From Protonemura montana (taxonomy: Eukaryota; Arthropoda; Insecta; Plecoptera; Nemouridae), in contig OX387603.1 in the NCBI GenBank assembly GCA_947568835.1, positions 17,074,651 through 17,138,650 on the forward strand: a stretch of DNA of 64,000 bases. The letters are read 5' to 3'. Below are positions 37,301 to 49,956 of this stretch, one piece after another; positions within the stretch are counted from its first letter, which is position 1, and each line of letters opens with the position of its first letter. Both the position numbers and the translations under genes were made by a program. The notes under the pieces are model-generated. The model worked only from the letters and a program-made list of their open reading frames with translations, ran no database searches and was not told the DNA's origin.

Positions 37301-40300
37301 TTAAAACAAATCCGTCACTCTGCAGATTCCCATGCTGCTGGACGACTCGTCCGATCACCTCATGCGCGACAGCGGCGGGACGGCTGGGATGCTCCACGAC
37401 GAGCTGATCGAGCCATACCCGCCGCTGGAAGACCTCGACGACGATGCGCCCATGCAGTGGAGCTTCCCAAACATGACCACCTTGCCCGAAGGCGCCACCT
37501 GTCTCATCAAGGACGAGATCAAGATGGAACCTGACTCTCCACTCGTTCACCTCCCACCTTCGCCGTCACCGTCGTCATCCAGCACGGAATCATGGCACAG
37601 TGGAGATCTCGCAGACGCAAAGGTTGGTGGGTTTTGAGGCGAAAGAAACGCTAGATGTCTACAATGTAAGAGATGGCTCTGTGGCAGAAGGCCGATGTTT
37701 GGTGGGTGCGTAATGGGAAAAAGGAAAGGAGGAATACTATTTATCCAAGTTGAAAAAGGTGGTTGCGATAAGTGCACATTGTTGTACTACAGTTGAACAA
37801 CATAGCGGAACGTTGTAAAACTCTGTGCCTCATAGCAACTACCTTTAACAACTTCGGTATATTGCGTAACCACTTTCCTTTTTCCCTTGGCATCACAGAT
37901 GACTCTAACATCAATGTTTTTTTTACCCTCCTTTAACAAAAACATATGTTAGTTTCAATGTTTTACCTTCACTTTTTAAGAGATTGTACCAGTCAGAATC
38001 ATTTTGACATGAAAGCCAATTGTGTAATCAAAGTAAAATGCAAGAAATGTGCAACTATACCCTTGAACCTACGTTGCAAGACGAGAACAAATTAAGTGAG
38101 GGCGAAGAAGATGATAAAATCACATTTTAATGGGTTGATATATTTTATCAATCTATCTCACCCCTTTGCATGTTGCCTAACCTGATCTTTGCCTGCCGCG
38201 TATTCCAGTTTGTGCTGGAAACGCCTCCTATATCGCCACCAGAGGGCTCGGACGGGAGCCCGCCGAGCTCCCCTCAGCCGCTGCTCGGAGCCGGTCTAAG
38301 GGTGCTGACTACCCCTGGCACTGGCCCTGCAAGGGTCATGATTGGAGCCAAGCGCATCAAAATCCAGCCCAAGCCCGAGTGTGCCGCCCTCGCCACCGCA
38401 ACACCAACTATCAACATGCCCAAGCGCAAGGAACATGGTCAGTGGGAGTTTTGGGGTATGGTCAGTTCGTGGCTCTTGGCTCAAAATAAAATTCGTTGAG
38501 TTTGTAAAGGGATATTAATATCTTTCTAAAAATGTTACATATGCGAGGAAATTAAGGCTCTTCGGGTTGCCTGTGCCCTTGCAGCCAAGCTTTAGACATG
38601 TTTTTTAATTAGATGACTGACAGGTTTTTTTTTTTATGAAACTAGTCCTGTAAAATTGCTGATTCCCAATTATAATTTATGATTGGGAATGGATTGTCAT
38701 TATTTACCGCTCAGAAAACTTTGAAAGTTTGTGCACAATTTTACCTTAAATTCACGTAACTTAGATATTGCAAACCTATTTAAGTATTGCTTAAATTACC
38801 TGCACTGCACAGAAAACTTATGTGTTAGCTTAACAATATCACAGTCTGCTGTAAACCCTGACCACTTCTGCAACTGATTTGACAAACAGAACCTAGTCTA
38901 AAACCAGGACTTTTAATCTGGCTTTCCTCAGACTCGCGGACGATAGTGCTAACGGCACAGGATTTTGCTGCGTTCACGCAACAAGTTAAGTGCCAGCGGG
39001 CACGACCTATCAGCCAACCGCATCACAGTATTAAGCAGGAGCCGGCAGCGGGAAAAACCGGCTCGATGCTCGGCTCCGTCGTCATTGGCAACCAGCCCAT
39101 CAAGTGCGTTGCACCCGTCAAACAGGTAGGTCCAATGTTGGTTTTTGTTTATATGATACTTTTCTGTAGTATTTTTAGGAAAATAACCACCAATAAAGAT
39201 GCATACACACTGCCTTCTTCCAACATTCACCCACAAGAGCTAAGAAGCAAGATGGCTGTGTGTAGGCCATTTTCAATGGTGTTTCTGTTCCTGAAAATAC
39301 GATACCAAAACATAATATTTTTCATTAGAAGGTATGCTATAACTCTTTTCACTGGCAAAGCTTACGTAGACGTTCCATCCTTATAGGGGTACCGGTGTTT
39401 CCAATTTCCATGATACTTAATTCCCATCTACGCATCCACTCAAACTAATTTAGCCTGTAGGCAGTAGAGATGCTATGAAACTAACTCAAAGTTGACTATT
39501 TTCACTGAGATAAAATATCTTTGTAAGCTATTTCTGAGCTTCTTTGAATAGGTACCATGGAAGATTTCCATGTATTTTGGGTTCTGGGGGTGTACCTGTG
39601 CTAGTATTATCTGGGGTCCTTTTGAGAAATCGTGGGAAACCTCGAGGATAGGTAGTCACCAGAACCTAATCTGTGCCCTCGTCACAACATGGCACGTTAA
39701 TGCACAGGCCCACTGTACTCGTTTCTAGATTAGCAATTTGTTAAATAAAACAAGTAACTGCAAATGATTTGCTCTTAACACTTAAACTCTCTTGTGCAGG
39801 ATTTAGAAATTAAAGCGATAAAACGACAACAGAGAATGATCAAGAATCGCGAATCTGCTTGCCTTTCCCGTAAGAAGAAAAAAGAATATGTTACGGCACT
39901 CGAAAACCAAATAGCTGATCTCCAAGAAGAGAATGTGGCGCTGCGGACGGAGAATGCGACGCTAAAAGAGAGACTCAACCGATGTGCTGAAAACATTCCG
40001 TTCAAGCGGCCAAGCATCATGGCCATCAACCCGAAGAAGACGACAGCGTTACTGGCCGTGCTTTTCATGGTCTCCTTAAATCTAGGCTCGTTAGGGTGAG
40101 TCTGAAGCTTGTTGCGTCAAGTGTTGGCTGAATTATTGAGCCCATTTTTTAGAGGATATCTTTGTTCTATAGTTCTTCTGCTATTCTCAAGCAAGATAAA
40201 AAAACAAGCCACTAGTTAATTTTACTTAGGCATTTGTTACATGACCCACCTCTGATGGAAATCCAATAATTTGGAATGAGCTTCTAGCCTTATTTAACAA

Positions 40301-42226
40301 TCTTATCTAAATTTCAACATTTTGCAGTGGCTTTGAACTTGATTTTTAAGCCACATGTGATTGTTTTAATGTGCTGTCAACCCTACAGAGGTGTGTTCGA
40401 CCGTGGCGCTTTGGGACCTATGCCTGACCCTGGTAACCTGCCTTCCGCACGAGCCGCACACGTCTACCACGGCCGTTCACTGTTGTGGACCAACCCTGCC
40501 GACGTCGATGCAGACGTGCCCGCACCGTTCAGCGACCGGAACACCACGCGGAACGCGTCGCACGCTACGTGTCCGCTCTCCATTAACCAGACAGAGTCCA
40601 TTCGGCTCGACAGCGAGCTGCGAAGGTGGGCATTTGTGTTTCTGGCAATGGGATTGTAGCTACTAGCATGATTTCTTTACTATCCACATGTCTCTTAGAA
40701 AGTACCAACTTCTTAGTTTTAAAAATATTATCACTACCTTATCAATGCTAACTAACTAATCTATTACCATCCTTACCTTATTTCTATCTTCAGGATTTTT
40801 CAAGTTCCTAGAAACTTGTTTGAATCTGCACCTTTTTGCTAGCTTCCATTTGTTCCTGTCTAAACAATAATCCCTAATTTGTTGTTAAATCAGCTCGCCA
40901 TTAAATGTCGTTTGCTTCACTCATTACAGGTGGATTGGCGTGGACCGCAGCTCCGACAATTTCACTCGTGCAGCTGACAGCAATCTCATTGGCGAGCTGT
41001 TGGTCACACCGCCAACGCCACCCATTGAGAGGGCTCCACCCATATTCAAGTCCAAGAGGAAACCAAGAAACATAAGGAGGTAAACAATCTTTTCACTTTT
41101 CAATTGTCTTATTGGTGGAGCAGAGCAAAAACAAAAAACGGGATCAAATTTGGATATCATAAAGGCTTGGTTGAGACGGTTTCTTTGTCATGACATACTC
41201 GTAGTATGCAACTGCTTTATTTGCATCACCATTTTTGAAAACCTATTATCAAAGTCGGTAGATTTGTTAACTTAAAAGATTGGTACTTGTTTGTGACTTC
41301 CTTAAAATTTTAAGCACTGGATTAAAAGCTTGATTGGCTCATCTGGAAATGTATCGCTGTTTTTTAATTTTAACTTCTAATGATGAAACTCTAGAGGGAA
41401 ACGGCCAGAAGAGAAATGATATGATGTCTCTGGCTAAACCTATGTCGCGTTGGCTTTGTAGACCGGTGTCGGCTGGCCAGGAGGTGGAACTGTATGGCGC
41501 GCGGCCCGATTTTGCGTACTCGGCGCTGTTTGATGCTATCCACCGCCGCGACGATACGTTCTACGTGGTCTCGTTCTCTGGCGAGCACCTGCTGCTGCCG
41601 GCGATGGCTCACAACAAGACGTTGCGCCCCAAGATGTCGCTGTTCCTCCCAGCGCTGCTTATCAACGGTGAGAGGATTAGCTACTCTATCTATCCATGCG
41701 CTGTATTCAAAAAGAGAATGGTGTCGCCTATGACTCTCCTTGTACATTTGTATAATTTTGAATTGACCATTCACGTCTGTTCTCGTGGTTATTTGAAGAA
41801 CTCACAATAACGAAGGTTTCTGATGGGACTTTGCAACAAAACTTCTCCAGTCTGCTGAAAATTGAAGCAATGCTGAAAATTATTTGTGCTAAAATCATCT
41901 TCTGTGTTTCTATGAACGCAGAGTCTATGTCGGCGCCGCCGCACCATGTGACGCTGATGCAGATCGACTGCGAGGTGACTGATACGCGGCTGGTGCACGT
42001 CAGAGAAGAGGACATCCCGGCGCACTTGCGCCAGCGCAATGACACGACACGCTATGCTAACGCCACCAAGCCAGGTGCTAAGCCGGCGCCTGTGTTTGCA
42101 CAGCGCCCATATCGCCCGTATTTCGTTAAGCCTGCCGAATCGGCTGCCAAAAACGAAGTAATCGGCATCGCGTACCCGGGCAAGGGTAAGAAGTTAGGGG
42201 GTGTGGACGTCGGAGGGTTCACGTAG
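28390..42226 (+). CDS. Atf6: ATF6, ER-membrane bZIP stress transcription factor
   Basis: Ten coding exons: 28390-28495, 36282-36343, 37326-37622, 38209-38437, 38932-39125, 39800-40095, 40389-40625, 40930-41079, 41462-41667, 41922-42226. All phases agree and give 693 aa. The cytosolic N-terminus is acidic and Ser/Pro-rich, fitting an activation domain. The bZIP spans residues 300-357 ([20 protein letters not shown], then Leu330/337/344/351). One membrane segment lies at about 377-394. The lumenal part has a site-1 protease motif RSLL (424-427), several NxT/S sites, and the conserved lumenal blocks [12 protein letters not shown] and MQIDC. In ER stress ATF6 moves to the Golgi, is cut by S1P then S2P, and the bZIP fragment induces chaperones. 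The first intron is 7.8 kb and holds a second, phase-compatible first exon. Candidate poly(A) signals are at 42441 and 43813. Confidence 0.93.
29666..29807 (+). CDS. Atf6: Possible alternative first exon of ATF6
   Basis: An ATG at 29666 opens 47 codons plus one base and ends at a consensus donor (CTCG|GTAAGT). The one-base overhang equals that of the 28390-28495 exon, so it can splice in frame to 36282. The residues include [18 protein letters not shown], an acidic/aromatic sequence that suits an activation domain. The upstream 80 bases are GC-rich, as in a 5'UTR. No transcript evidence is available, so it could be chance. Confidence 0.4.
34916..34939. repeat. Perfect 24-bp palindrome
   Basis: Each 12-base arm reads GTTCATGAGTTA and the whole is its own reverse complement, with no spacer. 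The left half also repeats directly 21 bases upstream (GGGTTCATGAGTT near 34895). Confidence 0.9.
35057..35131 (+). repeat. Short 12-bp minisatellite
   Basis: About five degenerate units of the type CTGGCCACGGGT follow one another in an otherwise AT-rich intron. The units carry 1-3 differences. Confidence 0.7.
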
Positions 42227-43191
42227 GGAGTTGTGTCATGGGTTATGAAATGCCCAATGGCTCTGCGATTGTAGATTTTTTTTTTTTTTAGATGAATTCA
42301 ATTTTCCTAATTGGAGTAATCTTGTTTTTAACTATTCCAAGGCACAAATTGATTTTCATTTGATGAAACATTGACGGGTGGGTAAATTATAAGGCTTTCT
42401 CAGTAAATACAATCACAAACTAATATATGCATTGATTTAGAATAAATCCAATAGGTTTGAACTGGTTTTTATAGTTAAAAAGAATATTTTTTGTATAGCC
42501 TACAAATCACTAGCGTAGTGGCGGGGATTTTATGTTTGTTCTGATTTATGAATTATTTTTAATACGTCATTTGTGATGAATGATAGTGCGAAAGGTTCCT
42601 AGATTCCATCTTCCAATCTGGAGCCTGTGTAGATTTATGGACTTACCAGATTGCTCTTGCTTGGTGGTACCTGAAATTTACCAAGCTAGGTACTTGTGTG
42701 GATAAAACTGTGTAGATTTTATCAAATTGACCAAGTGTCCAGTAAGATTTGCACATTAGGTTAGATAATTGGTAGATTACGTACCAACTGTACATTGACA
42801 AACCAACTTGTGATGATCTTTTTTAAGAAATCCTTATATGACAGCCATCTTTAGATTCATACCCAGGAAATGAAATCAATACTATCGAAGCCAAGGGTTA
42901 ACCTTTCTCGCTTTGTATATTTTGTTGAAATGTTTTAAATGATTAAAGAAATTAGTGATGATGCTGCTCTATGCTCATGAAAGATGAATTCATTTTGTGA
43001 CTCAAAATCAGTGTCTCAGAGATCAGGCTGCAATTTAAATGATCTGGAACTATTTCACATCTACTAGGAAAAGAATGGACTGAGAAAAAAGCTCCTAAAT
43101 GCATGCTAACAGTCAACCAAAATCAATGACAATTGTACTAATGAATTGACTCTCATGTTTGGAAAACACTATGAAATGTCGAAGCTTGTTT

Positions 43192-43224
43192 ATAGTATCG
43201 TTGAGTGAAACTCAACGATACTAT
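43192..43224 (+). other. Perfect stem-loop, 15-bp stem with 3-base loop
   Basis: The arm ATAGTATCGTTGAGT (43192-43206), loop GAA, and exact reverse complement (43210-43224) form an uninterrupted hairpin about 1 kb after the ATF6 stop. It would lie in the long version of the 3'UTR. Confidence 0.85.
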
Positions 43225-44728
43225 GCAATGACCCTTCTGCCATCACAAAAATACTTTCAATAGAGGTAGTCAAATTGTGTTGTTTGAATAGCGTTGCATT
43301 GCATATCTGAGAAATTTTTGATCTAGCAATCTTTTCTTGGATAAAAAGAAGCACTTGACATTTTCAAATTATAAGTGAAGCCTTGCCAGTGACCGTTACA
43401 ACGTCACTTAGAATGCTAAATTGAATTGCCTTTAGAAATGTTGAAAAAAATGCACTGGAATTTTCAGCCTGTATTTTCCATTTTTAGTCTGCCTCGAGTG
43501 TAAAGCTCAAAACAATGGTACATGAACATGTTGGCCACTATTCATTCTCATGGCAATTAATCAATTCCAAGTAATTTTCTTTTTGATACCATTAAGTTTC
43601 CTGGATATTGTTTGTTAAACGTGTATAATGGGCCCTCCTCGATCTTTGCCAGCTGCTTCCAGCTGCCTTAACTAAATGTGCTTGAGATTTGCTTCAGACA
43701 AAATATATTGCACTCTTTCCTTTCCTAGGATCTTCAGTTTAAATTTGTTTAGATCTTGTCTTGGAATTCACTGAACCATGTAAATACTACAAAGTATTAC
43801 TATCAAGTTGTAAATAAATTGTTTTAGTGAATTATGTATGTTCATTAAACATTTGCTATCATCTTTCAATTAACCTAATCTCTATTTGCACAAAAATAGG
43901 TAAATGACCCAAGAATAATCAGATAACAGATAAAGAGTGTCTATTATTGGTTACTGCTTAATGTAACTTTTCATATTTTTATCTTGAAGAAAGCTTGTAA
44001 CTGCAACAACAAGAAAATAGCTAGACAATCTTGAGAACCTGTTTAGTATTATTTCAGCTTGGTTTCCAAAAATTCGATATGAAATGTCTTTCTCTGGTTG
44101 TTTGTAGCATTGTTGCAGTGTAGGCTGGCAACGTTTCGAAGGCCCTACAAATCTCAAGCGTGCAATATTGTTCTCTAGTCTGTTTTGAAACTAAATGATA
44201 GTTCCATGATTCATAAGAAGTAGAAAACTGTCCAAATGTACAAAGACTCTTGCCAGGTGTAATATATTAGCTTGTATTGTATATATGCTGTTCATACTTT
44301 TTTAGTGTATTGAATCTAAAAATCAAGTGGCAGCATTAAGGATAGATTTGTAATTAGGTGTTGTTTAATGCTAGACTGGAAATGAGGATAAAAAATTGCT
44401 CAGATGAAATGCATTATGCATTTGATTATGAAAAAATACAGTTCGTATAATTATTAAAATAGGAGCTATACAGATAATATATTAATATGTGTTTACAAAT
44501 AAATGATGTTTGTCATACCTTATCCTATCTATACCTATTAACCAATGTTCCACTGCTACGATTATATTATATACCTGAATTTAGAGCGATCTAAAAAATA
44601 ATGGCTAGAGAATCTCCGATTAGTAATATTGCATATTGCACATTAAGTGTTTTCAAGGCGTCGTTTTGGACGATCAGGGTTAACAGCAACTTAAACAGTA
44701 GCCAAAGCATGATATTTATATATTTATA

Positions 44729-44730
<2 letters not shown>

Positions 44731-44762
<32 letters not shown>
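44731..44762. repeat. AT-dinucleotide microsatellite
   Basis: An uninterrupted run of alternating A and T. A shorter run of the same kind lies at about 45105-45122. Confidence 0.95.
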
Positions 44763-44766
<4 letters not shown>

Positions 44767-45564
44767 TCAATTCTATTTCTTTATTTTCCATTGTAAAACA
44801 TTTTACATGCCAGAGTTTTTTACAAATGTGTGTTAAAACAGGCTTTAGAAATTATCAATATAAAAATATATTAAACGATCTCCATCTTATTTCATTTACA
44901 CAGTATTTACATTCACATTTATTCAGATTTACATATTCGTCGATAATATAAAAACAATGGAAAATTAGGAAGCCCTTCACTTCATTTTTAAAGCTTTCTC
45001 TACTTTTAAACATTTTATTTTGTTGGAGAGGCGATTGTAAAAAATTGGTCCCATATAAAAAGCGTTTCTTCTGGAAATTTCAAGTTTTCTTTTCTTGTAT
45101 CGTATATATATATATATATATATTTCATCCATAAGATTCCAATAACGGTAGTTTAGTTACCCTACTTGAAAGAAACACCTGGAACAAGACCACCGACGCT
45201 TTTTATTTTACCCCTGGTGCCTAGAACCATCTAGAACTTTGACTTATTATTTTAGTTGTTATTGATCACCCTAACCCTTAAACCTAAAGGAAAAAAAGTA
45301 TTATAAAAATTAATTGGCTGAAGATTAATTTGATGAAAACTTCTTCCAGGTTAGGTACTTCTGATTAAAATGTTCTTCCAGGGTCTGAGACTGATAGCAA
45401 ACTTCCTTTGAAATAGGTTCCCTGAGTTTGGTTATATCTGAATTGGCAGTTCTACATGGTCTTGACAAATAGCATTCCAAGAACAGTTTGAATTGAAAAG
45501 TTGTCGAGACCCAGGGGGCAGGATCAAAACCAAGTAAGACATGCCTTTGGTTATTTGCTCCTTT

Positions 45565-46253
45565 TCATTTCAAGTCGGGTGTGGACGAGCCCAGGTAGTG
45601 CTTGAGGTCGGTGACAGTCGATCTAACAAGCTTGGCTTGAATCGTGGGCAGCTGAAGCCGTTGGTGTGCCGTGTAACGATGGCAACCGCCGAACGAGTAG
45701 TAGTAGTCCCCTCCGTTTCGTCCCTTGATCCATAGGACGTCAATTGGCGGCACTTGGGCTCTCGTTTGAGAGTCCTGGAACAAACACAAAACCTTGGTAT
45801 GTGACTTGTAATTGAGTAATAAAGACAGGTAATTGGCAGAGTGTTCTACTCGTGAGACTAAATGTATTGATAAGTAAAGAATACAGACTAAACGAATAAA
45901 GGGATTTTGTAAAATGTCTTGGATTATTTTAAATAATTTTTTAGTATGCAAGAATTATTTTATCTGAAAATTAAATCCTAGTTAAAATAATAAAACTTTT
46001 GCCAATCAATAAGCATATCTAATTTTAGATTGGCCGTGATAACATTTTTAATTTTAGACCTGGCAACGATGTAAATTTTTCATAAATCATAACACTCCAC
46101 CTTTAATGTTTCCATGATGCTCGAGAGTTTTTCTTCGTCGATTTCTGGCAAAAACGGTCTAATTAAGACACTCATCGGAATATCATGAACTTCCATTGTT
46201 GATCCAGAGTGTATGCTCGACGCTTCACGAACTCTTGTCATCGAAGCTGACAT
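45565..46253 (-). CDS. Srx: Sulfiredoxin
   Basis: Two exons, 46253-46101 and 45774-45565 (TGA), join in phase 0 and give 120 aa, close to the usual 120-140. The family signatures are all there: SIHSG near the start, [33 protein letters not shown] with catalytic Cys82, and the C-terminal SSTPDL. Sulfiredoxin uses ATP to reduce hyperoxidised (Cys-SO2H) 2-Cys peroxiredoxins. ATG 46253 was chosen because the bases before it look like a splice acceptor (TTGTTCACACCAG), so an upstream non-coding exon is likely. An in-frame ATG at 46334 would add a hydrophobic leader that I consider intronic. The gene is divergent from the HAUS7-like gene. Confidence 0.93.
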
Positions 46254-46876
46254 CACTGGTGTGAACAAACAAGATAGTAAAATGACAATGCATGAACTCT
46301 TAAAATTTAAATAAAGATTGCTTAACAGTATCAAGAAGTAAAATCACCAGATGTTTTCAATAATAATTTGAAGTAGGTAGTTGTCAGCAGCAAATTGGTT
46401 GACATGAGAAAGATTTTAATTTCCAAAATTTAAATTTTGAATGTTTGTGTGTGGTCGATGTTTTGATAATAAATATATTGGCTGCACGTATGAGTACTTG
46501 ATCAGTGCTTCCAGCTTGAGCAAGCTTGAGTCTCAGATTAAACTGAATGTAGGGTTCAATGCCACTCTGCTCGGTGCCAACCTGTTGAATATTCCGTGGG
46601 CGTGAAGACAATACTCGATCACTATTGGTTGCTAGCCTACTCAATTTTGATTGGCTAGTTTCAAAAGAAAGCAGTAGTTATTTGTCTGTATTCATTTTTA
46701 GTGCCTGGATAGGTGACATTTCTTTAATTATTGGCTGTTGTATCTGTATTGCAAAGGTGTAGAATTTTTAGCACGTACGTCTACTCACATTATACATTTT
46801 GCATTGATAAGCTACTGTATTTTCGATTTGTAATCGAGGCATGAGAACTTACGCCAAGTCTGCTAGATTTTAGGTT
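46254..46876. promoter_or_regulatory. Shared upstream region of sulfiredoxin and HAUS7-like gene
   Basis: 622 bases separate the divergent start codons. Two inverted CCAAT boxes (ATTGG) occur near 46626 and 46651. A 5'UTR exon of sulfiredoxin is probably located here. No TATA box was convincing. Confidence 0.4.
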
Positions 46877-49697
46877 ATGGAGGTGTACAGAAAATGTTTA
46901 CAAGATGCAGGATATCCAGCAACATGGATTAAAGACACATCAATGGATGATATTTTATCAACACCTGGTATGAAACGGCTATATACCCTTAAGTGGTGTC
47001 TGTCTAAATTTGATCAGCGTATTGAGAAACATCTTGACGTTCAAGATGACATGCTTGAAAATGGTGAGTTCACTTTGATGGGTCCAATTGTTACCGTGCC
47101 GATGGGTCGATGGGTACCATGTCCAGTTATTAGCTAAATCAAACTTCTGCTGGATATAAGCATTTGTACTTGAAATTGAGATATTTGGCTGTTGTTCATT
47201 TTTACCAATGCTGCTAAGGAATTGAAGAATCAAGAATTTCAGACCATGAAGCAGTTCTTGAATAAATCAATTTCTTTGTTTTTTCTGCTTCAGCTCTGTG
47301 GGAGGCACTTACAAAGATGTTGGTGATTATTACTGACGTAAAAAAGGAGAGAGAAATATTTCAAGTAGGATTTTCGTAATCTAGCATGTTTGGTGATCAA
47401 AGCTTTCCTTAATAACCATCCAATAACATAACCAAATTCTTACTATTTTAGGGAAATGGAAATCTTACTGATCAGATTATGTTTTGGGAGAAGATTTTTC
47501 ACCTAGTTCATTTAAGCTCACTTCCTGATGTTGATCCTGATATTGGTAGCAACATTTTTGAACGCCTACAGGTAAAACTATTTCTATATATTTTTTAGAT
47601 GCTTATAAATTATTAAGAAGTCAAGGATGCAATGCTAAAATTATGGCACTCATATTTCAAATAAGTTGTCATAATAGGTTGCCACTTGGCCTAAAGTGTT
47701 TCTTTCATACACCGACGTCTAGCCATTTCTCAAATGTTTATAAACAAAAATTGGTTTTATCACCCAGCCAAGAAACCAGATGGATTTGATTCCTATGGAA
47801 CTGAAAATGGCATCGACTGATTTGTTGACCAGCTCCAACCAACTGCTTAATAAGCAACAGGAAATTGGAAACGAGTTGGAGCAGCTGAAAGCTGAAAAAG
47901 ATCTGCTTCCGATACCATCGGAACCTACATTGGTACGTGTTCTAGCTATTGGCGAGATATAAGATAATATTATAACATCTACCAAATATATTTATTGTAA
48001 TATTGTAGACACACCAAACACATATTTTCCTGATTTAGTTATGTCGTTATAGCCTATAGGAATATTAAACAACATTAAATTTATGACCGAGTAAGGGATG
48101 GGGTGATAGACATTTGACACATTATAACAATAAATAACCAGATTTAAATACTTTCGAAGTTTTAGGGAAAAATCAAATTTACTAATTTAAATTTGTTTTT
48201 TGTTTGTAACAATAATACTACTGTATTATTATCAGTAATTTTACTTCTTTACTTAATAATATTGAGAAGCCAGATTTGAGAATTATTAAAAACTGACATT
48301 ATCATGTGTTGGTGGACTTTCATAGAAACAAAAAGCAATAGAGTCGACTTATTCAGTACAAAAGAAATGCCCGAGGAGAGTGACCGGTGGTGACCCCAAG
48401 CCCTTTGCCCGGCCTGTTACACGAGGTAGGCACCCTGTAAGCATGAGTGCAATGCGGGTTGCGTCGGTCGATACGTCATTACGTCTAGGCCATTAGCAGA
48501 GCAATGACCAGCCAAGTTTATGAAGTTTGATACAATTCTCGAGTCGTAGACAATTTTTTTGCTTCTAATAATTGCAAAAAAAGGGGAATCGTTTTTTATA
48601 ATTAAAAAAAAAATTATTTCCCCTTAGGAATAATTGTTCTGCAACATTCGTCATCAGAGAGCTAATTGCAACTAGTTAGCAAACATTATTTTTTTTATTA
48701 TTATTTTTTTTTATTTTGGAATGTGTGTATTGAAACATAACTAGAACCAAAGGTATTCTTCCTGACATTGGATTCCTAGGACGAGTGCCAGACATATTTC
48801 TATATAATTGATTTGTGACCTAAAATCTATTTTTTTTTTAAATATTAAAATACCCCATCTCCACCCCCACCCCATATGTAGAGCCCTGCCTGTGCTTATG
48901 ACAATTAGGTGTTAGATAGTGTTAGATTGGTGTTCACACATTTGATATCCTACCGAATTAAATCTCAGCAATTATTCAAATATCAGATGCAACTAAGCCA
49001 AACAATGTGTCCTCAGCGTAGGTTGTTTTGTATTTATTAGCAGTTCATTAAACATTAGTACTTGCTCTTACATCAAGTCGTAGGGTTTATAAACATGTCT
49101 CGAGAGGTGGTCAGGATGAAATAAACAGCTTGGTTGTTAAGTTTTATTTCTTGTTGATTGGCTGTACTTGTTATCAGATGACGGAAGGTGCACATGGTGC
49201 TGCTGAGGATCTCGACCTAAATCTGGCGAATGTTCAAACCAGTATTGCTGACTATCGCGGCACATACGCTTCCAAATTTCAGGGCTTAATTGAGAAAACT
49301 GAAATCAGCAGTCTGCCCAGCACAAGTAGTGCAATAAAGGAATTATTAAATGGCGCTGCATCGATGTTAATATCCAAATTGACTGAAGTGATAGACATTC
49401 ATAAGCAGATTGTGCAGGTCAGATTTTCAAACATAAATGCTTCAAGTTATGTTGTTACCTACCTTACCTACCTGACGGTAGCTATATTGTCAGTATTCTA
49501 TGAAACTTACTGTGTCTGATTTCTAGCTACCAGGTAGAACATAAATTTATATCAAATTGTATTTCTAGTTGCAAGATGAGCATCTTCAATTCCTGCGCAT
49601 GAAGACCAATAGTTTAAGAGCTACACTTGAAAATGGAAAGAATAAACTGAAGGAATTGCGTATGATGGTTTTGACCCTTGAAGATATTGCTGTATAA
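46877..49697 (+). CDS. HAUS7: HAUS7-like augmin complex subunit
   Basis: Six exons: 46877-47063, 47294-47364, 47452-47571, 47768-47932, 49178-49417, 49569-49697 (TAA). All phases agree and give 303 aa. The N-terminal block (MEVYRKCLQDAGYPATW... ILSTPGMKRLYTLKWCLSKFD) has the layout of vertebrate HAUS7: a Pro-anchored helix, an ELL/ILSTP-type motif, then RL..LKW. The rest is helical with coiled-coil stretches (NQLLNKQQEIGNELEQLKAE) and no enzyme motif. Augmin recruits gamma-tubulin to spindle microtubules for branching nucleation. The protein is shorter than human HAUS7 (about 370 aa). The assignment rests on limited similarity recalled from the family, so a different coiled-coil protein remains possible. 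AATAAA is at 49809-49814. Confidence 0.65.
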
Positions 49698-49956
49698 TGA
49701 GTATCAATATTCCACTAGACAACTAATGTGAACGTGACAAGGTATTCCTATAATTAATTCCATGTGATTCGTGTAAATTTGTAATTTTTCCAATTTAATA
49801 ACTTCTCTAATAAATCATTTTTTCAAAATAATTGTTTTAATGAATATAATATAATGCAAACCAGTATGAATAAGTCCATCACACTCACATATGAAAATGG
49901 TTTCAGTGAGTACTCAGAATTTCAAATTTCCGTAGTAAAGTCAGCACAGCACATTG

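Larger units (their letters stand above)
42227..45564. other. ATF6 3' region and intergenic sequence up to sulfiredoxin
   Basis: It is AT-rich. Candidate AATAAA signals are at 42441-42446 and 43813-43818, so the ATF6 3'UTR could be short or about 1.6 kb. A perfect hairpin is at 43192-43224 and AT-dinucleotide repeats occur near 44731 and 45106. No other gene is recognised. Confidence 0.5.

Noticed and set aside
46517-46525. TGAGCAAGC as an antioxidant response element for sulfiredoxin
   Set aside because: The canonical core is TGAC/T-NNN-GC. The G at the fourth position and the single copy make this too weak to call.
46384-46644. Open frame upstream of sulfiredoxin as an N-terminal extension exon
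   Set aside because: It has a possible donor after ATTCAACAG, but joining it to the acceptor before 46253 runs straight into TGA. At most it is an upstream ORF in a 5'UTR exon.
48390-48490. GC-rich patch in a HAUS7 intron
   Set aside because: It looks like part of a dispersed repeat, but no second copy was found in the window and no RNA fold or protein was recognisable.
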